Below the pieces are notes generated by a model that had not been told where the DNA came from, ran no database searches, and saw only the letters and a list, made by a program, of their open reading frames with translations. Source: Liolophura sinensis (taxonomy: Eukaryota; Mollusca; Polyplacophora; Chitonida; Chitonidae). From it: a stretch of DNA of 64,000 nucleotides. The stretch is taken from positions 22,923,608 through 22,987,607 of the forward strand of contig NC_088300.1 in NCBI RefSeq assembly GCF_032854445.1, written 5' to 3'. Positions 1 to 13,175 of the stretch are shown here, piece by piece (within the stretch, counting starts at the first letter, position 1; each line of letters starts with the position of its first letter). Both the position numbers and the translations under genes were made by a program.

Positions 1-1041
1 GAATATATAGATAATACACTTACATTTACATGCGGTAATCAGTGTGGAATGTGTCTCTAATATAACAACTCCCTCTCTTTAAGTCATACTTCGAGATACC
101 AACGAAAGCTAAGTCGTGAATTATGCCTTAATAACTAGAGGTGTTTGAGGGCTTCTTTATCTGCTATTCTGTATGTAAATAAGGTAATTTGCACAGGATT
201 GGCACATTTTGTGGACCTTATTTAGGGCCTGCTGTCGGGTAATTCCTAGTTTTGAAGTGAGAGTAGTTGCAGATAGCTGACGGTTCCTGGTTTATAGCAT
301 CGTTTTGAGGCGATGTTTCGTATACATAAGACCTTACTCCTATGGGTGCTGATAAAAATGTATGAGCCTATGTCAGCCTGACGAAGATTCTGGTTGTACG
401 ATAGAGTTCGATTTATGAAGAAGGAATGCTTTTGCTGGGAAAAGTGTTTTAAGACTGGTTTATGGCTTCTATTAGTGGGCCAATCTCATTTAATGCTTTA
501 CAAGGATGGAAGGATAAGCCAAGGAAGGAGATACAGGCATAAGGTTGGAAAATACTGAGAAGGGATTTGCTCTTCAAATGCCATTGCTTGTCACACAAAC
601 AGGTATAAAATGGTCAATAGCAGGGTATGTTTCTTTTGTTAAAGCTCACTTGAAAAGTTTAATATGTCCCGTTGAGAATGGATAATATGACTGTTCGGTC
701 ATATCTGTGCAAATCAAGGGATGTTTGCAGTAGAGATCCACTGTTTACTGATTTGTGACTATATATTTATAGAAAAATAAACTGTGTTTTTCTCTGTGAA
801 GTGTGGCACTCAATTTCCTTATGGTTTTCTATTTCTCTCAATAAAATTTGAACACAGCTGAGACAACTAAAGGATGTTTATAAGAAAAACAAATGGGCTT
901 TGAATTTGAATGAACAATTAAGGTTTGATGTAAAACTGACTTGCATGTACATTTATGTATGGGAAACTTAACCTGCGTAAAAGAAGTGATGTGTTGTTTT
1001 GTTCTTTTTCTGTCATACATCACTGTTTGAGTTTCTGTATA
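1..1041. other. AT-rich non-coding sequence, nothing recognised
   Basis: I see no ORF with recognisable composition, no tRNA-like fold and no repeat shared with the rest of the window. Short ORFs on both strands are of the length expected by chance in AT-rich DNA. Confidence 0.5.
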
Positions 1042-1242
1042 CTGTAATTCTTCAACCTTTTTGCATGTTTACAGAGTGTTTATTCATTATTCTGTGCAGA
1101 CTGACAAAAAAATACTCTTTTTTGAAGCTCAGAAATTGGTCAATCCAACCAATGTAATGTTGTCTCCAAAATCAAATTAAACATGTGCATAAATTGCCCT
1201 GAAAGTTGCTCCTTTATATGCAAAAAGGTTGAGGAAATAGGG
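1042..1242. mobile_element. MITE-like element, family E, copy 1
   Basis: The element begins with TAATTCTTCAACCTTTTTGC (after a degraded CTG) and ends with the inverse, AAAAAGGTTGAGGAAATAGGG followed by TA in the + strand (here shown one base at a time only to mark the terminus at 1,242). The two ends are therefore terminal inverted repeats of about 20 bp. The interior contains the marker CCAATCCAACCAATGTA, which recurs in copies at 28.1 kb and, inverted, at 56.4 kb. No transposase ORF is present, so this is a non-autonomous DNA-transposon-like element. A TA on the outer flank fits Tc1/mariner-type insertion, but the superfamily is inferred. Confidence 0.7.
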
Positions 1243-2333
1243 TAGTTGTATCTTTGTATTAAAATCAAAGAGGTACATGCAGCAGACAAATCGCTGCACC
1301 ATAAGAGTAGAGAATAATGTGTGTTTATAAGTAAAACTTGCAACCAGCTTATTTACGTAGGAAATGTTTCCCTTCGTAAGTATTGCGCACTCAGAGATAG
1401 AGAACATGTAAAGCATATTGTGGGCTGCAAAAATAATGGTCTTGACCCTTGATATGGGTAATAAATTTGACATATCTCGAATATAAAACCGTGGTAATTA
1501 TTCTTTCATTTACTGCATACAGTAAAATGTTAATAGACTTTCCTTTGTCTACCCAGTATGAGCATAGTTAAAATGATGCTGAGGCAGCGATCTCTGATTA
1601 ATTGTGTTGCTCTCGACTTTATCGAAGCATATCAAGTTTGTTTTATTACCAGACTACAAAAAAAAATAACTTATAGCCCAAGATACGTGAACGTTGAAAT
1701 GTTATTGATTGAGGGTACATGTGACACACTACATTGTTTGAAGTCAGACCATGGTGGGGAAAATTATCCAGTAATGGTCTATTTGACTGTCTAACTATTT
1801 AACTGTTGGTTTGGTCCCTAAAGTCCCAACCCACCAACTTTGCTGTTAATTTTCCTCATGTTGTAATTAGCTCTATTGATAGCATCTTTGTTGAACCTTG
1901 TGGCATAACCCTACAGACAATTCTTTTGACATGTTCACAGTCCCTTAGTTGGAAAATTCAATTAGTAATTTATCATGTTTGACTGTGTCCCTGCTGCTTA
2001 TCTCTATAGTTATCTCTTGTTATTTTGAGGACTTCACATAGTTGCCAGGAAGCCGGCCACAGGAGATTTGCCGCATAGTGGTGCATTTAAAGTTCTCATG
2101 GATGTATCATCCAAATATTTAATAAGATGAACAGATGCAGATCCGAATCCGCCCACACATGTTAGCCTCTCTGAAACCCTTTATACCCTATATTTGTTAC
2201 TTGTTAGTGCCCATAGATAAGGTCTAAAATGTTCACCAACATCCCTTTTGAAGTTGAATCTGAAAATTGCTGTTATATTTTGTAGTATACATCGCTGTTG
2301 ATACTGGGAAATTATACAAGATAAAATTTATTT
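1243..2333. other. Non-coding stretch, nothing recognised
   Basis: This is AT-rich sequence with only short chance ORFs, for example 78 codons at 1,558-1,794. No repeat family seen elsewhere in the window is found here. Confidence 0.5.
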
Positions 2334-2530
2334 TGATTTATTTATTTATTTGATTGGTGTTTTACGCCGTACCCAAGAATATTTCATTTATGCGACGACG
2401 GCCAGCATTATGGTGGGAGGAAAGTGGGCAGAGCCTGGGGGAAACCCACGAACATCCGTAGGTTGCTGGCAGACCTTCCCAGCTTGAGCTAGAAAGGTTT
2501 TGAGATAAACACCAAAAAAATAAGTAAATA
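2334..2530 (-). mobile_element. SINE family A, head-truncated copy, with a second inverted tail
   Basis: In + orientation it starts with the reversed A/T tail (TTTATTTATTTATTTG) and then GATTGGTGTTTTACGCCGTA. The body follows (GGCCAGCATTATGGTGGGAG, GGTTGCTGGCAGACCTTCCC). These match the complete copy at 44.6 kb read on the opposite strand. The tRNA-like head is missing. Directly after the body, 2,495-2,530 carries AAACACCAAAAAAATAAG, which resembles the same SINE 3' end in the other orientation, so the ends of this unit are inverted relative to each other. Confidence 0.8.
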
Positions 2531-5500
2531 ATCTCAACGGAGATTAATCCTAGGAGAATCCTTTACCTTTAATGTGAGATGTGCACATTTTTCAAGCCGA
2601 ATAAGCAAAAGATCAATTGATAATAAACAACGGTCACCATTCACTGTACCAGTAGGTTAAATTTCCATTTCACAACCAGTCCCTAACTAACAGTATTGTG
2701 ACTACATTGTTTCTGGTCAGTGGAAATTACACCAGATTGATAGACAATTTTGTCTCGTCATTGTTCAAGGCTAAGCCACATACATGAGAAGGTCTGCATT
2801 TAAACTCAACTCTGATTTTAAATTACATGAATCCTATTTCTTCAAGTGTTTTAGGTTAAGGTGATCAAATTGATGCCCAAAGGTCAGATGAAATGTAAGA
2901 TTTTATACAAGTTTTACAAACGTGCCATATTTTGCTTTGAAACTGGTTGCTCATCAAACAATATACAGTCAGATATTGGGAAAATGCGCCCTTCAGCCTT
3001 ATATATACACATGTATTTAGCTTTCAGATTTCATCCAAAGTCAAGTTTGTCACAAGTGAAATATTTGGCATCTGGGTTGAGCTTTTTGTCTGTTACCCTT
3101 GGAATGGTTTATGGCATTCTCGTCTGTCATACCATTTGTCTTCATTATTATACTTACATATAAACATGTGGAAGGCACGCATACCTCTGGTCAAAGTATC
3201 AGAGAGTGCATTTCGCTTGTCACGTTTCTGCCAATTTCGTAGGATTTCTTGGAAGCTTTCGGATTTTTCTGTCAGTCTTGGATGGCATGTTCATTATTTT
3301 CCCATAGGACATTTTTGGCGTCTACATGTAGTTACTCCATTCCTTTAGGCCAGACCTGTGATAATGGATGTGTCTACTTAATTTCATGTTTATAAAGATC
3401 GAAGTACATTGGCGAAGAAGGTTTGCCTGGTGTTTTTCTTGTGTGGGAACCCTGTGAATGAAGAAGAATGTCAGCTATTTTCAGTTCTTCATTTAGATTA
3501 CTGTGTTTCTTGTTGTCAGCATATAACTGGTTTCCTGGTCAAGATCAGGTCATTTTCATTTTCAAATGAATACAGGCTGCAAGGTTTAATTTTTGTCTTT
3601 CAGTTTTGGAGAGTAAGGCCTAAGAATGCTTCTTTTATCCAGTAAAAATGAGGGAAATCATTATTAAAATAATTGCCTCAAAGAGCTGACATGTCTCATA
3701 GTTATTTTTAAAATTTAAAATAATTATTTACTATCTATCGTGTCCATGGATAGGCAACAAATGAGTGGTTAATGCAGATCAGGTAAATCCTGACCAATTC
3801 ATCACAATAGTTATTTCAAGGAAGCTGAAGCTGAAATTTATTGCTCTTAAACTTGCTCAAAAACAGACAAGACATGAAATGGAACATGATTTGTGCTGTA
3901 GCAACTATATATCTTTGCATTTTGTTTTTTCATGCTTTTTTTTTTGGACTGGACGACTGAATTTTGTGCAGATTGACCTTTTTCCTTTTTTGACATTGAT
4001 TGATGATCCTCTGATTGCTGCCTTATCACTCTTCATTCGGCTTTCATGAGTGATATAAATTGTCACCTGGTCAGTCAATTTTCTCTAACGATCAAGTCAG
4101 AAGCTATATCTCAGTTTAAAGGCTGTTATCATCCGCGTAATAAGTTTATCAGAAAGTTGCAAATTTTCACATATATTTGAAGAATTTCTAACAAAAACCA
4201 AACACCTGCCACAAAAACATCTTATCACCTGTGACTTTGTTAGTAATAATGCAGTATGAGACAGCAAAATTATGAAGCACGGGAAGAATTGGATTTTGTC
4301 TCTTAAGAATTCATTTTGAAAATAACTTTAATTTGGAACTGTTCCCAAAGGTCATAATCAAGTCACATGTAAAAGTTGATGAACGTGTCCTTATTCAGAA
4401 TCTGGGCACATAGATCATTAAATTATTAAAAATGTTTTTGCAATTCCAGAGGTGTATGAATTTGAATTGATGGAAATTTTGCAGTTGTTCAGAAGCATTT
4501 GTTCATATTAATAACAACCGTACTCCATGTATGACTGAATGAACTGAATGGAACTCTTTTGTTCATTAGTTTCTGGCTTGAGTACATGTGGATCATTTAA
4601 TTGTTTTGCCAGACAATATTGTCAACATTGGCACACAGTTCATCAATGGTTGTGGAACCAGTGTGTTATGCCAGACACAGCAAACCGAAGGGAAATGAAC
4701 CACATCTGTTGCTAAATTGTTACCAGTATTCCTAGATTGGCGCTTGTAAATATTGAGAAGTGTGTGGCCATTATCTGAGGGCACGATCCATCCTAAATGT
4801 CTGTACAATTTTCACCAGGATTAATTGAAGGTAAATAAGCAGAGAGCTGCTTGGAAGGGCCTCATGGAGGTCTGACATTTTAGGGCTACAATTAGCACCA
4901 CCTGGTTTATGTATCAGGAAAGCACAAATAGAGGTACTCCCTAAAATTTTTTGGTAAACAAATTCAGTAGTTTGCCCATTTCTGAGTTCAGACATAAATC
5001 GGGTTCTACCCACATTGGAATATTCTTGAATGTTTTACACATTTCAAGCTCTGAAATTTCATCGAGTCCCCATTGCAGTAGCAAAAACTGGAGTTCAAGA
5101 ACTTCATCTAGCATGTCCACTTGTGTATTTTCAGAAAGGACAAAAGAAAAAAAAAGGTGTCACTATTCAGAAATATGCACCATTGCTTATTAAATTGCAT
5201 TTTGATTTGTCCTTTACTATACTTCATTTGGTTGTCATGTGCCAGCATTTTTTGCTCAGATATACATGTAATATCCATTTGTTATAGCTCTCAGAATTTC
5301 CATCAAGTAGGTATAGTAACTGCATTCATACGGATCATATCTCAGAAAACTATTGGATCTGCTCAGGGGAATGTTTAAAACCTACTAAACTTCACGGACG
5401 TGTCTATGGCAGGAAGGTCCCAATAAGCTTAGGCAGTTTGGAAAAGACAGTCTAAACCAAGGAGCAGATTACAAGCTGGAGGTGCATTGCATGTCAAGTA

Positions 5501-6540
5501 AGATTGATGTTTACCAATGTTGACAGTGAGTTCCACCCAAGAGCACATAGGAGTGTACAGAATAATGAGCTGCGATGCGGACTTGCTTGCCCGGCAGATG
5601 GTAGATGGGAATGGGAAAAACATGACCACCAGATACTGCAGCGCTGTGTTCTGTTGCATCATAGAACATTTCTATTCATTGGTTATATGCCGTGTCTAAT
5701 AGACATTACTAGTATGTAAATATCTTTTTATGTCTGGTAATTCCTTGATTATAACATGTAATGGAATTTATTGTATATATTTACTGTCTTTTTGATGTTC
5801 ACAGAGGTCTTGTGTGTGTGTATTATGTGAATACATATACCTGCCTGAATGGACAGTTTTACACTTCATGGCTCATCTATTTACCAGAACACCAGAATGG
5901 TCTCAAGAAGTATTTTCAGTGACTGCAACATTTGTTAGACTTTGGTGTAGAGTATTGGTGTAGCTCTACCTAAAAACATTGCTGTCTGAATGTCGTTTTT
6001 CGCCTTGCACCATTTATGTTCAGTTAATTTTTATTAATTTTCGTTAATTTTTACCTTTGTGTCTCTACTGTCAGTTCAGATGACATAAATCATCATCCCA
6101 CCTATAAAAATCCTATGTCCCTAAAGAAATTCATCCCCTAATTCATTGAATAAACCCTTCCTATTTCTTGCTTTCTCCTTATTTCTATTACTTACAGAAC
6201 CATTTGACTCCTTCAAAAAGATCTAACTTTCATGTTGAGTCCCACTGCATGTACAAGTTTAGCCAATTCCTTGGATTTCTATCTATTTATGAGAAGGTAA
6301 CACAAAATGACATTGCTGCTGATAAGATGCTCAGATATTCTCACAAAGGAATGAACATAGATTTTCAGGAACATTTTTTTGCAACAGGAAGGGAGCCAAT
6401 GACAAGTGTTTATGGATGTTAAAGACTTTTGGGAGTACAATAGCTGTTAAGAGGGATAAAATCTTTCAGGGAATAGAGGAAATGAGGGGGAAGACCAGCG
6501 AACGTTGGCGTGATATTAAAGCTTTTTTAGACTCAGCAAA
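2531..6540. other. Long non-coding stretch, nothing recognised
   Basis: About 4 kb with scattered ORFs of 60-133 codons in competing frames. The largest, 2,947-3,348, has no recognisable domain and overlaps a 100-codon ORF in another frame. I see no SINE, MITE or tandem array. It could be intronic or intergenic. Confidence 0.45.
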
Positions 6541-6547
6541 TCTACAG

Positions 6548-6690
6548 CCCCCAGATCAGCAGAATGTGTGTGTTTCCATGGTTAAAATTTTATTCACTCA
6601 TCAAAGGATTTAGGTTAAAAATTATGACCCCAGGTCAACAGAATGTGTGAGTTTTCATGTTTAAATTTTATTCACTCAAAAAAGGATTTG
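6548..6690. repeat. Local tandem duplication, about 79 bp
   Basis: The motifs CAGAATGTGTG, TTTTATTCACTCA and AAAGGATTT occur in the same order twice, about 79 bp apart (first CAGATCAGCAGAATG at 6,552, second CAGGTCAACAGAATG at 6,631). The copies are diverged, so this is an old duplication. Confidence 0.75.
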
Positions 6691-8569
6691 AATTTTTTAA
6701 AACTTTTAGACCATTTTATTTTTATCTACATGTAATCTCATTCATTGATTGATGCATATTTTTGTCACCATTTGTGTAAAAATACACTGCTGTGCCTTAC
6801 AGTAAATTTCATATATAGTCTCTATATATAGCAAACCCTTAAATTATTGCAAGGATATATGGCATTGCCCACAGACCATATCATAATGCCAAGGATAGAC
6901 GGACCTTCTTCGATTCTGACTCCATGGTCATATAGAAAATTGATAGTTAATTTGCACCTTTGGATATTTTTTCTCTCAAAACTATAGCCTCAAAGTAACT
7001 GATTGATCAATGCCCTTTATACACTCCTCTGTCAAGGCTTAAGCTACGTGTATCTGAAATTGTCTGACACACCCTGTCCTTCCCAGCAGTCTGCACCAAT
7101 ATGTTTATACCCTGAAGCCTTACAAATCTTATCTCTTCTATCGTTTATACATCGTTCAAAGTTTGAGACACTTCAGTAGCCTTCAGAGAAGCAAAAAATG
7201 TGTTATTCCATTCCGTATTAAACTCTGTGATAGACATGGCGCATCCCATGGCCATAAGAATTCCTGACCAAAAATCTCATTTTTAGAGTTACTAAGCATT
7301 TAGGTTTGTTTCAACCCCTCTTCCTAAATAACTTGGGTTATATTATTTGTTGCCTTTTCTTTGAAGTCTTTCTCAGGTCTCTGAAGACATTAAGACCCTT
7401 GTTGACAAAATGAGACAAAATGAGAGTCTTGATCCATTCTTCTTGGAACTTATTCGGTCACAGTGCCATGCAAGATAATTGCTGAAGGTTTGAGTCACAA
7501 TGTAACTTGATCTGTGATCTGCACATCCTATTCACAACAAGAACTCTGCCATTCCAGCTACTCTGTATCAGAAGCTATAGTTACATATATAGGTGCTAAA
7601 ACTTCAAACATCTGATACTGAATCTCGTATTCATTCGGTGCAAACATTGTTAGCTGTCCCTATTAGCTTGATCAGTTCATCATTCAGTCATGATTTCAGT
7701 TATGAAGAAAGTCATTTGTGTTTAATAATGCTTATGATGATATGCTGGCATCAAAGACATTCATGCAGCACAAGTTTATGACGAATGTCTTTTGATGATG
7801 GTGGCAACCTCTGTAGAATGGTCAAGAAAGGATTCCAGTGGTTCTGCACGATGATCTATAGAGGCAGTCATAGTGTCTTGGCCTGCCTAATCCACCATTC
7901 ATATCAGATTTCATTTTTGCAAATTCAACCTGTTCAATTTTCTTTTGATCTTCCTGATTTGATAAATCTGACCAGAGATCAGTGTGGTTCTTGTGCATGA
8001 TCTCCGGTGACAGATCTGGGAATGGCTATAAATGGAACACCTTCACAATTTTATTTGCAAATTTTTGGCACCAGTTGCACAGAACTTAGAAGTCCAACTC
8101 AGATTAACATCACGTGCAGAGACAAATTAGTTTGTAAAGACAAAACTTAATTTGGTTTGAATACATTAATAGCTGTTTTTATCTCTCACAGATTTTCACT
8201 GTCGTGTAAAACAAGGTGTATTATGAAAAAAATGCATGTAATCTATTAGTTATCAAGCAAATGTAAAAATATTCAGTATATTTAATAATTTCTTTTAATA
8301 AAGTGTATCAAGTTTATGAGGAAATGTTTCTCAGAAAACTTTCATCTGAGGGATTTTAAGAATCTTTGTTGGGAATGAATGTAATTAAGTTGAACCATTT
8401 CCAAAATGCTAGCTCATTAAATGCAATGTGAATAAAAAATGGCCAGTGCTTCATATTCATGCTACTGCATGGTGAGTTCATCTTGGATTTGATCTAAATG
8501 TGTAATGTGGAAGAGAAATGTGTACTGGAAATACTTTTCTTGCTGGCTATATAACTGATCACTAGTGTT
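6691..8569. other. Non-coding stretch, nothing recognised
   Basis: AT-rich sequence with short chance ORFs (7,593-7,781 and 7,785-8,000). No recognisable family, RNA gene or repeat. Confidence 0.45.
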
Positions 8570-8935
8570 TTGTGAATGACATTGACATGCCAAGAGGTAA
8601 TATTTGGTTGCTTTCAGTGTTATATGCCACTCTTTGGTCTACGTGGAACTCATGTGGTTACACCCTCTGACCACTTTGTCACAATTTAATGTAGGTGAAT
8701 GTCACATATTTACATTTTCTTGTATCTCCAACGGCAGTCGTCATGTGCATATATTGGCATAGCAAGGCTTAATATGAGGCTGCTTTCAGTATGATATGCT
8801 ATACTTTGATCCGCATGGAACTCATGCGGTTAGCTTCTAATTACTTTGTCACATTGTACATAAGTTACCATTGACAGTGTTAGCCACAAATAGCAATGTA
8901 CAGTGCATATATTGCTAAGCTCTTACGCTTCTTTT
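8570..8935. repeat. Diverged tandem duplication, about 172 bp
   Basis: The segment starting GGTTGCTTTCAGTGTTATATG at 8,606 is repeated as GGCTGCTTTCAGTATGATATG at 8,778. Matching downstream markers are TGGAACTCATG(T/C)GGTTA, ACTTTGTCACA and GTGCATATATTG. Divergence is around 20 percent by eye. Confidence 0.75.
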
Positions 8936-9256
8936 GTGCTTTCTGCAGAAATAACCTCAAAAGGGTCACCCGAAGGCATCAAGTCTCAGCGAGTGTTAAT
9001 ATCTATCCTTTATCTATTACATTTCATAGAACAGGTTCCAGTCTCCCAGACGAATGGCCTTCAAAGGTGACAGCTGTATTACTGTCATAAAATGGGCACT
9101 CTTCATCATAGCAGGAGGAAGCCGACTTTGTGAGATAGGCGATGTTGTTCTGATTTGCTGTAATCCTGAACAGGTGATCAGTGTCATCAGAGTTTAATAC
9201 CTTGAAGTCATTTAAGAGCTGCACAGACCTTATGCAATCTGTATTATCATCAAGGA

Positions 9257-9446
9257 GGTCTCCCTGACCGAGGTGGTCAGCGTGCCATCGTAGTGCTTTG
9301 ACATAAGAATGTCTCACCAATTCGGTTGTTGTGAGTTCAAATCCAGCTTATGCTGGCTTCCTCTCTGGACACGCATTGGAGGGCCAGTTGTATAAGTGAA
9401 CTATTCTTCAGTGTGGCATAAAAAAGCAATCAGATTAATAAATAAA
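9257..9446 (+). mobile_element. SINE family A, tRNA-like head and tail, body deleted
   Basis: The head keeps the A-box-like GAGGTGGTCAGCGTGC and the B-box-like GTGAGTTCAAATCCAGC, followed by TCATGCTGGCTTCC-like sequence. The middle body of the complete copy (the CCAGCAACCTGCGGATGG part) is missing. The 3' end is present (GTATAAGTGAACTATTC to AATAAATAAA). It is an internally deleted copy in + orientation. Confidence 0.8.
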
Positions 9447-9732
9447 GTAGGATCATCAGTGACTTTGAACTATTGTGGTTGATACACATGTATATCAAAT
9501 TTTATGCAATTTTGCATTTGGTCTGAAGACTGCAATTTTAAACAAAAGTTTGTATCAGTTTGGAAGAGTGTCAGAATTTGGATTTTATTTCTAAAGAGAG
9601 ACAGGCAAATGCTGCCATAAACACTCTTCAATTAAAAATGCATTTACTTAATTGTTATATGGTTCAAAATCAGACCGTTCTTCCATCTTTCTTGCTTCCC
9701 TCCAATTTCTCCTGCCACCAAAAAAAATCTTG

Positions 9733-9760
9733 TTTTTTTTTTTTTTTTTTTTTTTTTTTT
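9733..9760. repeat. Poly-T tract, 28 bases
   Basis: There is an uninterrupted run of 28 T just upstream of GGAATGTAG. No SINE or LINE body is recognisable beside it, so it is treated as a mononucleotide microsatellite or the tail of an unrecognised minus-strand retrocopy. Confidence 0.95.
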
Positions 9761-11190
9761 GGAATGTAGATCTTATTCATTACAATAAATAAAAGTTTTA
9801 TCTGCTTACGAATTAGATTTGTAGGTGTTCCAATTATTTATCAGAAGAGAGTACCTGGGAATTTAATATTAAAGTTGTATGCAATGCTTGACTTGACATG
9901 TTACAAACCAAGCTGATACCATGGCGATTGACATCATTAAATGTTGGTCAGAATGACGCCAGCCAGCAAATCATTAATTAAGTTTACTCAAGTTTATTTT
10001 ACGGCCCATTTCATCAAGTTGTTAATTTGTTTTCATGTGTACTGAATAAACCAAAGCAAGGTATGAGTCAAAAGAAAGAAGGACAGTATTTCCTCATGAC
10101 GCTATCACATGTATAATTTTTTTTGTTACGAGGTTCATTCTCCTTTGTTTATTGGCTCAGTTTATTATTCATCCCCAGCTTGATATTTATTAAGTGCTGG
10201 AGAAAGACCAATAGACATTTTTCTCATCTAAGGCTCTCTAGATATAACTGCCTATTAACCTACATACAGTCCATTTAGATGAAGTTTCGTTGTTTGTTTT
10301 TGTGTTTGAATACAGGGTAGGTCTTTACTATGATGTACCTATCAGCATGTAATCAAATCTTTTTGGTGTTAGCGATCTAACAATAAGTACATCTCTCTGT
10401 GTCATTGACATGGCCATGTTGACCCCATGATGGTGGTCAGGCTGGTGTATATAGCAAAATCAAAACAGCACCATCACTTACTTCTTTTCAGTCACAATAT
10501 TTGAAAAAAATTTCAGTCTATAAATTGTTGCATATGTCCATTTATTTAAGTTTCAGCTGATAAATGTGGTGACGTATTGTGCTCTGTTTTCAAGTTTTCG
10601 TAAAAATATATTAGACATACTGTTTCTACTTGCTCATGTATTGTTAAAGGGGACCTCTGAGAGGAGCTAATTGTACAATTTGACAGAGTTGTCCTCTATA
10701 AATATGAAAGGTTTCATTCATACAGTAGCTAAGTTCAGCATGAACATTTTCGTAAAAACCTGTTTAGCAGTGCTTTGATATGATACCTCTGGTCAAAGGT
10801 CATTTTTGTCAGTTGCAGCTGATGTTATTTACTCATGCGGCTAATGAAAACCATTCTTTGGTTTGCCCATTTTTTAGCGTAACATTGAACTGCCCAATGT
10901 GGTGTGGAAGAACAGACATGGAAAATCATTAAGCTGTCAGACTCTGATTTATCTTTACCATTTCCCTTACTAACTATCTGACTGTACCTTTTTTTGCAAT
11001 CCAATTATGGCTCAGTAATGGTATTTCACCGGACAACATGATGTGCAGGCGTGAAACCAGACAGTTGCTGTATCCCTCTCTCCACGCCCCCTCCCCCAAA
11101 GCTTCCCATCCCTCCACCTTCTCAAATCATTCCCCTCTATGCCTCACCTTTTTGTGTCATCCAGTTCTGAACAGTTACCTGAACATGTGG
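9761..11190. other. Non-coding stretch, nothing recognised
   Basis: No ORF of note and no match to the repeat families in this window. Confidence 0.45.
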
Positions 11191-11193
11191 CTG

Positions 11194-12010
11194 ATTGTGT
11201 ATTAGGAAACAAATATAACACGGGTAATGTGATATGTTTGTAAAAACATGAAATATTAATAGCTTTCTTATGTTTACTGCATCTGGACAACTCTTACATG
11301 TAGGCATATGATTCACATATACGTTTTTCGGGGAAAATTCTTGAATAGAAAGTTATTCGACGGTTGCAGAAGGATTGTATATTAGGAAATTTATTAGAGG
11401 CAATGTGATATATTTGTAAAAAGACGAAATATTAAAAGTTTTGTTGTGTTTGAACAACTCTTTGGAATGAATGAGTAAATGAATACCTTTAGTTTAATGT
11501 TGTACTTAGCAGTTTTTCAGTGATATATGACGAGGAGTCATTATTTGTATGTACGTATACTGTGTCTTCTTGTGATAGGGTGAGTCCATGCTGCCAAAGT
11601 GCTGCCGCCACTGAAGTATCATGCCGAAGACACCAGACATGATACCCCACTGTGTCACATTATATCGACACCAGACTGACCAGTCATGTTTCCTTGCTCT
11701 AACCTATATGTGCTGAGCGCCAATTGAGGCAGCAAGAAGTACCATTTTTAAATTCTTTGGTATGACCAGACCCAGGTTTGATCCCAGGTCAACGACCCTT
11801 TGATGTAGGCCTTCAAGCTATATATACGTGTTCATTTAACTGGGAAACTTCTCAGATGTAAAGTTATGCATCAGCTGCAGTAGGAAATTTATACAGGGCA
11901 GTATGATATCCTTGTATTTAAAAGTCACAAGCTATTAATAGATTTCTTGTGTTTAAATGATGGCATTTCTGAATGTGGATAACTCTGATGAATATGCGAA
12001 GTTACATGCA
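11194..12010. repeat. Degenerate dispersed/tandem repeat, about 180-bp unit, three copies
   Basis: A unit marked by TATTAGGAAA, AATGTGATAT(A/G)TTTGTA, GAAATATTAA and TGTGTTTA occurs at about 11,196-11,300 and 11,376-11,470, and in weaker form at 11,877-12,010. The linker preceding it (ATACGT, then GGGAAAA/GGGAAAC, AAAGTTAT, GCAG) also recurs at about 11,320 and 11,825. Copies two and three are separated by about 350 bp of unrelated sequence. Confidence 0.6.
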
Positions 12011-12757
12011 CATTTTCCAGGGAAAAGCATTGAAGCATTGGGAGGAAAGTCACTTCTGAGACTGCAGATGGATTTCAATACCTGTTCTAAGTTTACCTGT
12101 ACTTGCAGATTGATATCTTATTATAGATGGATTGGGGACGGGGGAGGGTGAGGGCGTGATATAGAGTGTGGTGGTAGGGTAGACAGACACAGAGTTTGAA
12201 TATCAGATTTTGGATAAGCTGTATAAATGATCAATATGTAATTCCTGCTGATCAATTACCAGATGGTCTTGAACTGCTTTGCTGTATGGCTGGTTTCATT
12301 TTGCAATCGTACTTTTAACTGGCCTGATATGTACACAGCAGGTGTGTGCTTACCTCAAGTACAGGTAGGTAATCCCAAGCATCACTCCCCTGCCTCCATC
12401 ACCAGTCTCCCACCACCCCTCACTGGTGTAATCAACATCTTACTATTGATCGCCTGTCTCATACTGCATCTTATCAGTAATACAATATTGAAATGTGCAA
12501 GACACCTGCCAGTTAATGTCATTTTCGACAACACTGCTGTTCGTGGCATTACATTCATCTTGAAATGATAAAGAAAAAAGGATCTTTTGTGGCAGATTTT
12601 AGGTCTGAACGCAGCTTTTTTTGTTCTTGAGATTACACAGTTTAGCACTGGTTGTTGCTCATAAGAAAGGTTTATAACAGAATTGTCTACATGTATGTTA
12701 CCACAGTGTTTTGTGCATGTGTGTTTATATCTAACAATGTTTTCTACATTTTATGTT

Positions 12758-12932
12758 CCTCTCCGGACATACCAGGGGATCGTACAAGAGAAGGTCTGTC
12801 AGCAACCTGCGGATGGTCGTTAGTTTCCACTGGGCTCTGCCTGGTTTCCTCCCATCGTAATGCTGACTGCAGTCATACGTGTAAAATATTCTTTAGTACG
12901 GCGTAAAACACCTATCAAAAAATGCATAAATA
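12758..12932 (+). mobile_element. SINE family A, 5'-truncated, with 12-bp target-site duplication
   Basis: The body runs from CTCTCCGGACAT through GTCAGCAACCTGCGGATGG, TTTCCTCCCATCGTAATGCT and a 3' end GCGTAAAACACC to an A/T tail. It is flanked by ACATTTTATGTT at 12,746-12,757 and again at 12,933-12,944. The direct repeats show target-primed insertion of a copy whose tRNA-like head was lost. Confidence 0.9.
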
Positions 12933-13175
12933 ACATTTTATGTTTATAAGTGTTTTCTATTTGTTATAAATGTAAATTTGTTACACCTGTATGAGGTTTA
13001 TGCAACGTGTAAGTTATTTATCTGAATTATTGTAAGGCTCTCCAGATATTTATGTTTATATTCATCTGTATCTTGTTAATTTCAAACAAAACACATTAAG
13101 ACATGGTTTGCAACTTCTCATTTATGAAATATGCTGTTGGTGCACAAAATATTTCCAATATATTTTTATTATAGT

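Noticed and set aside
12382-12648. 88-codon - strand ORF with basic N-terminus as a gene
   Set aside because: It overlaps a 101-codon + strand ORF (12,263-12,568), and neither has recognisable features.
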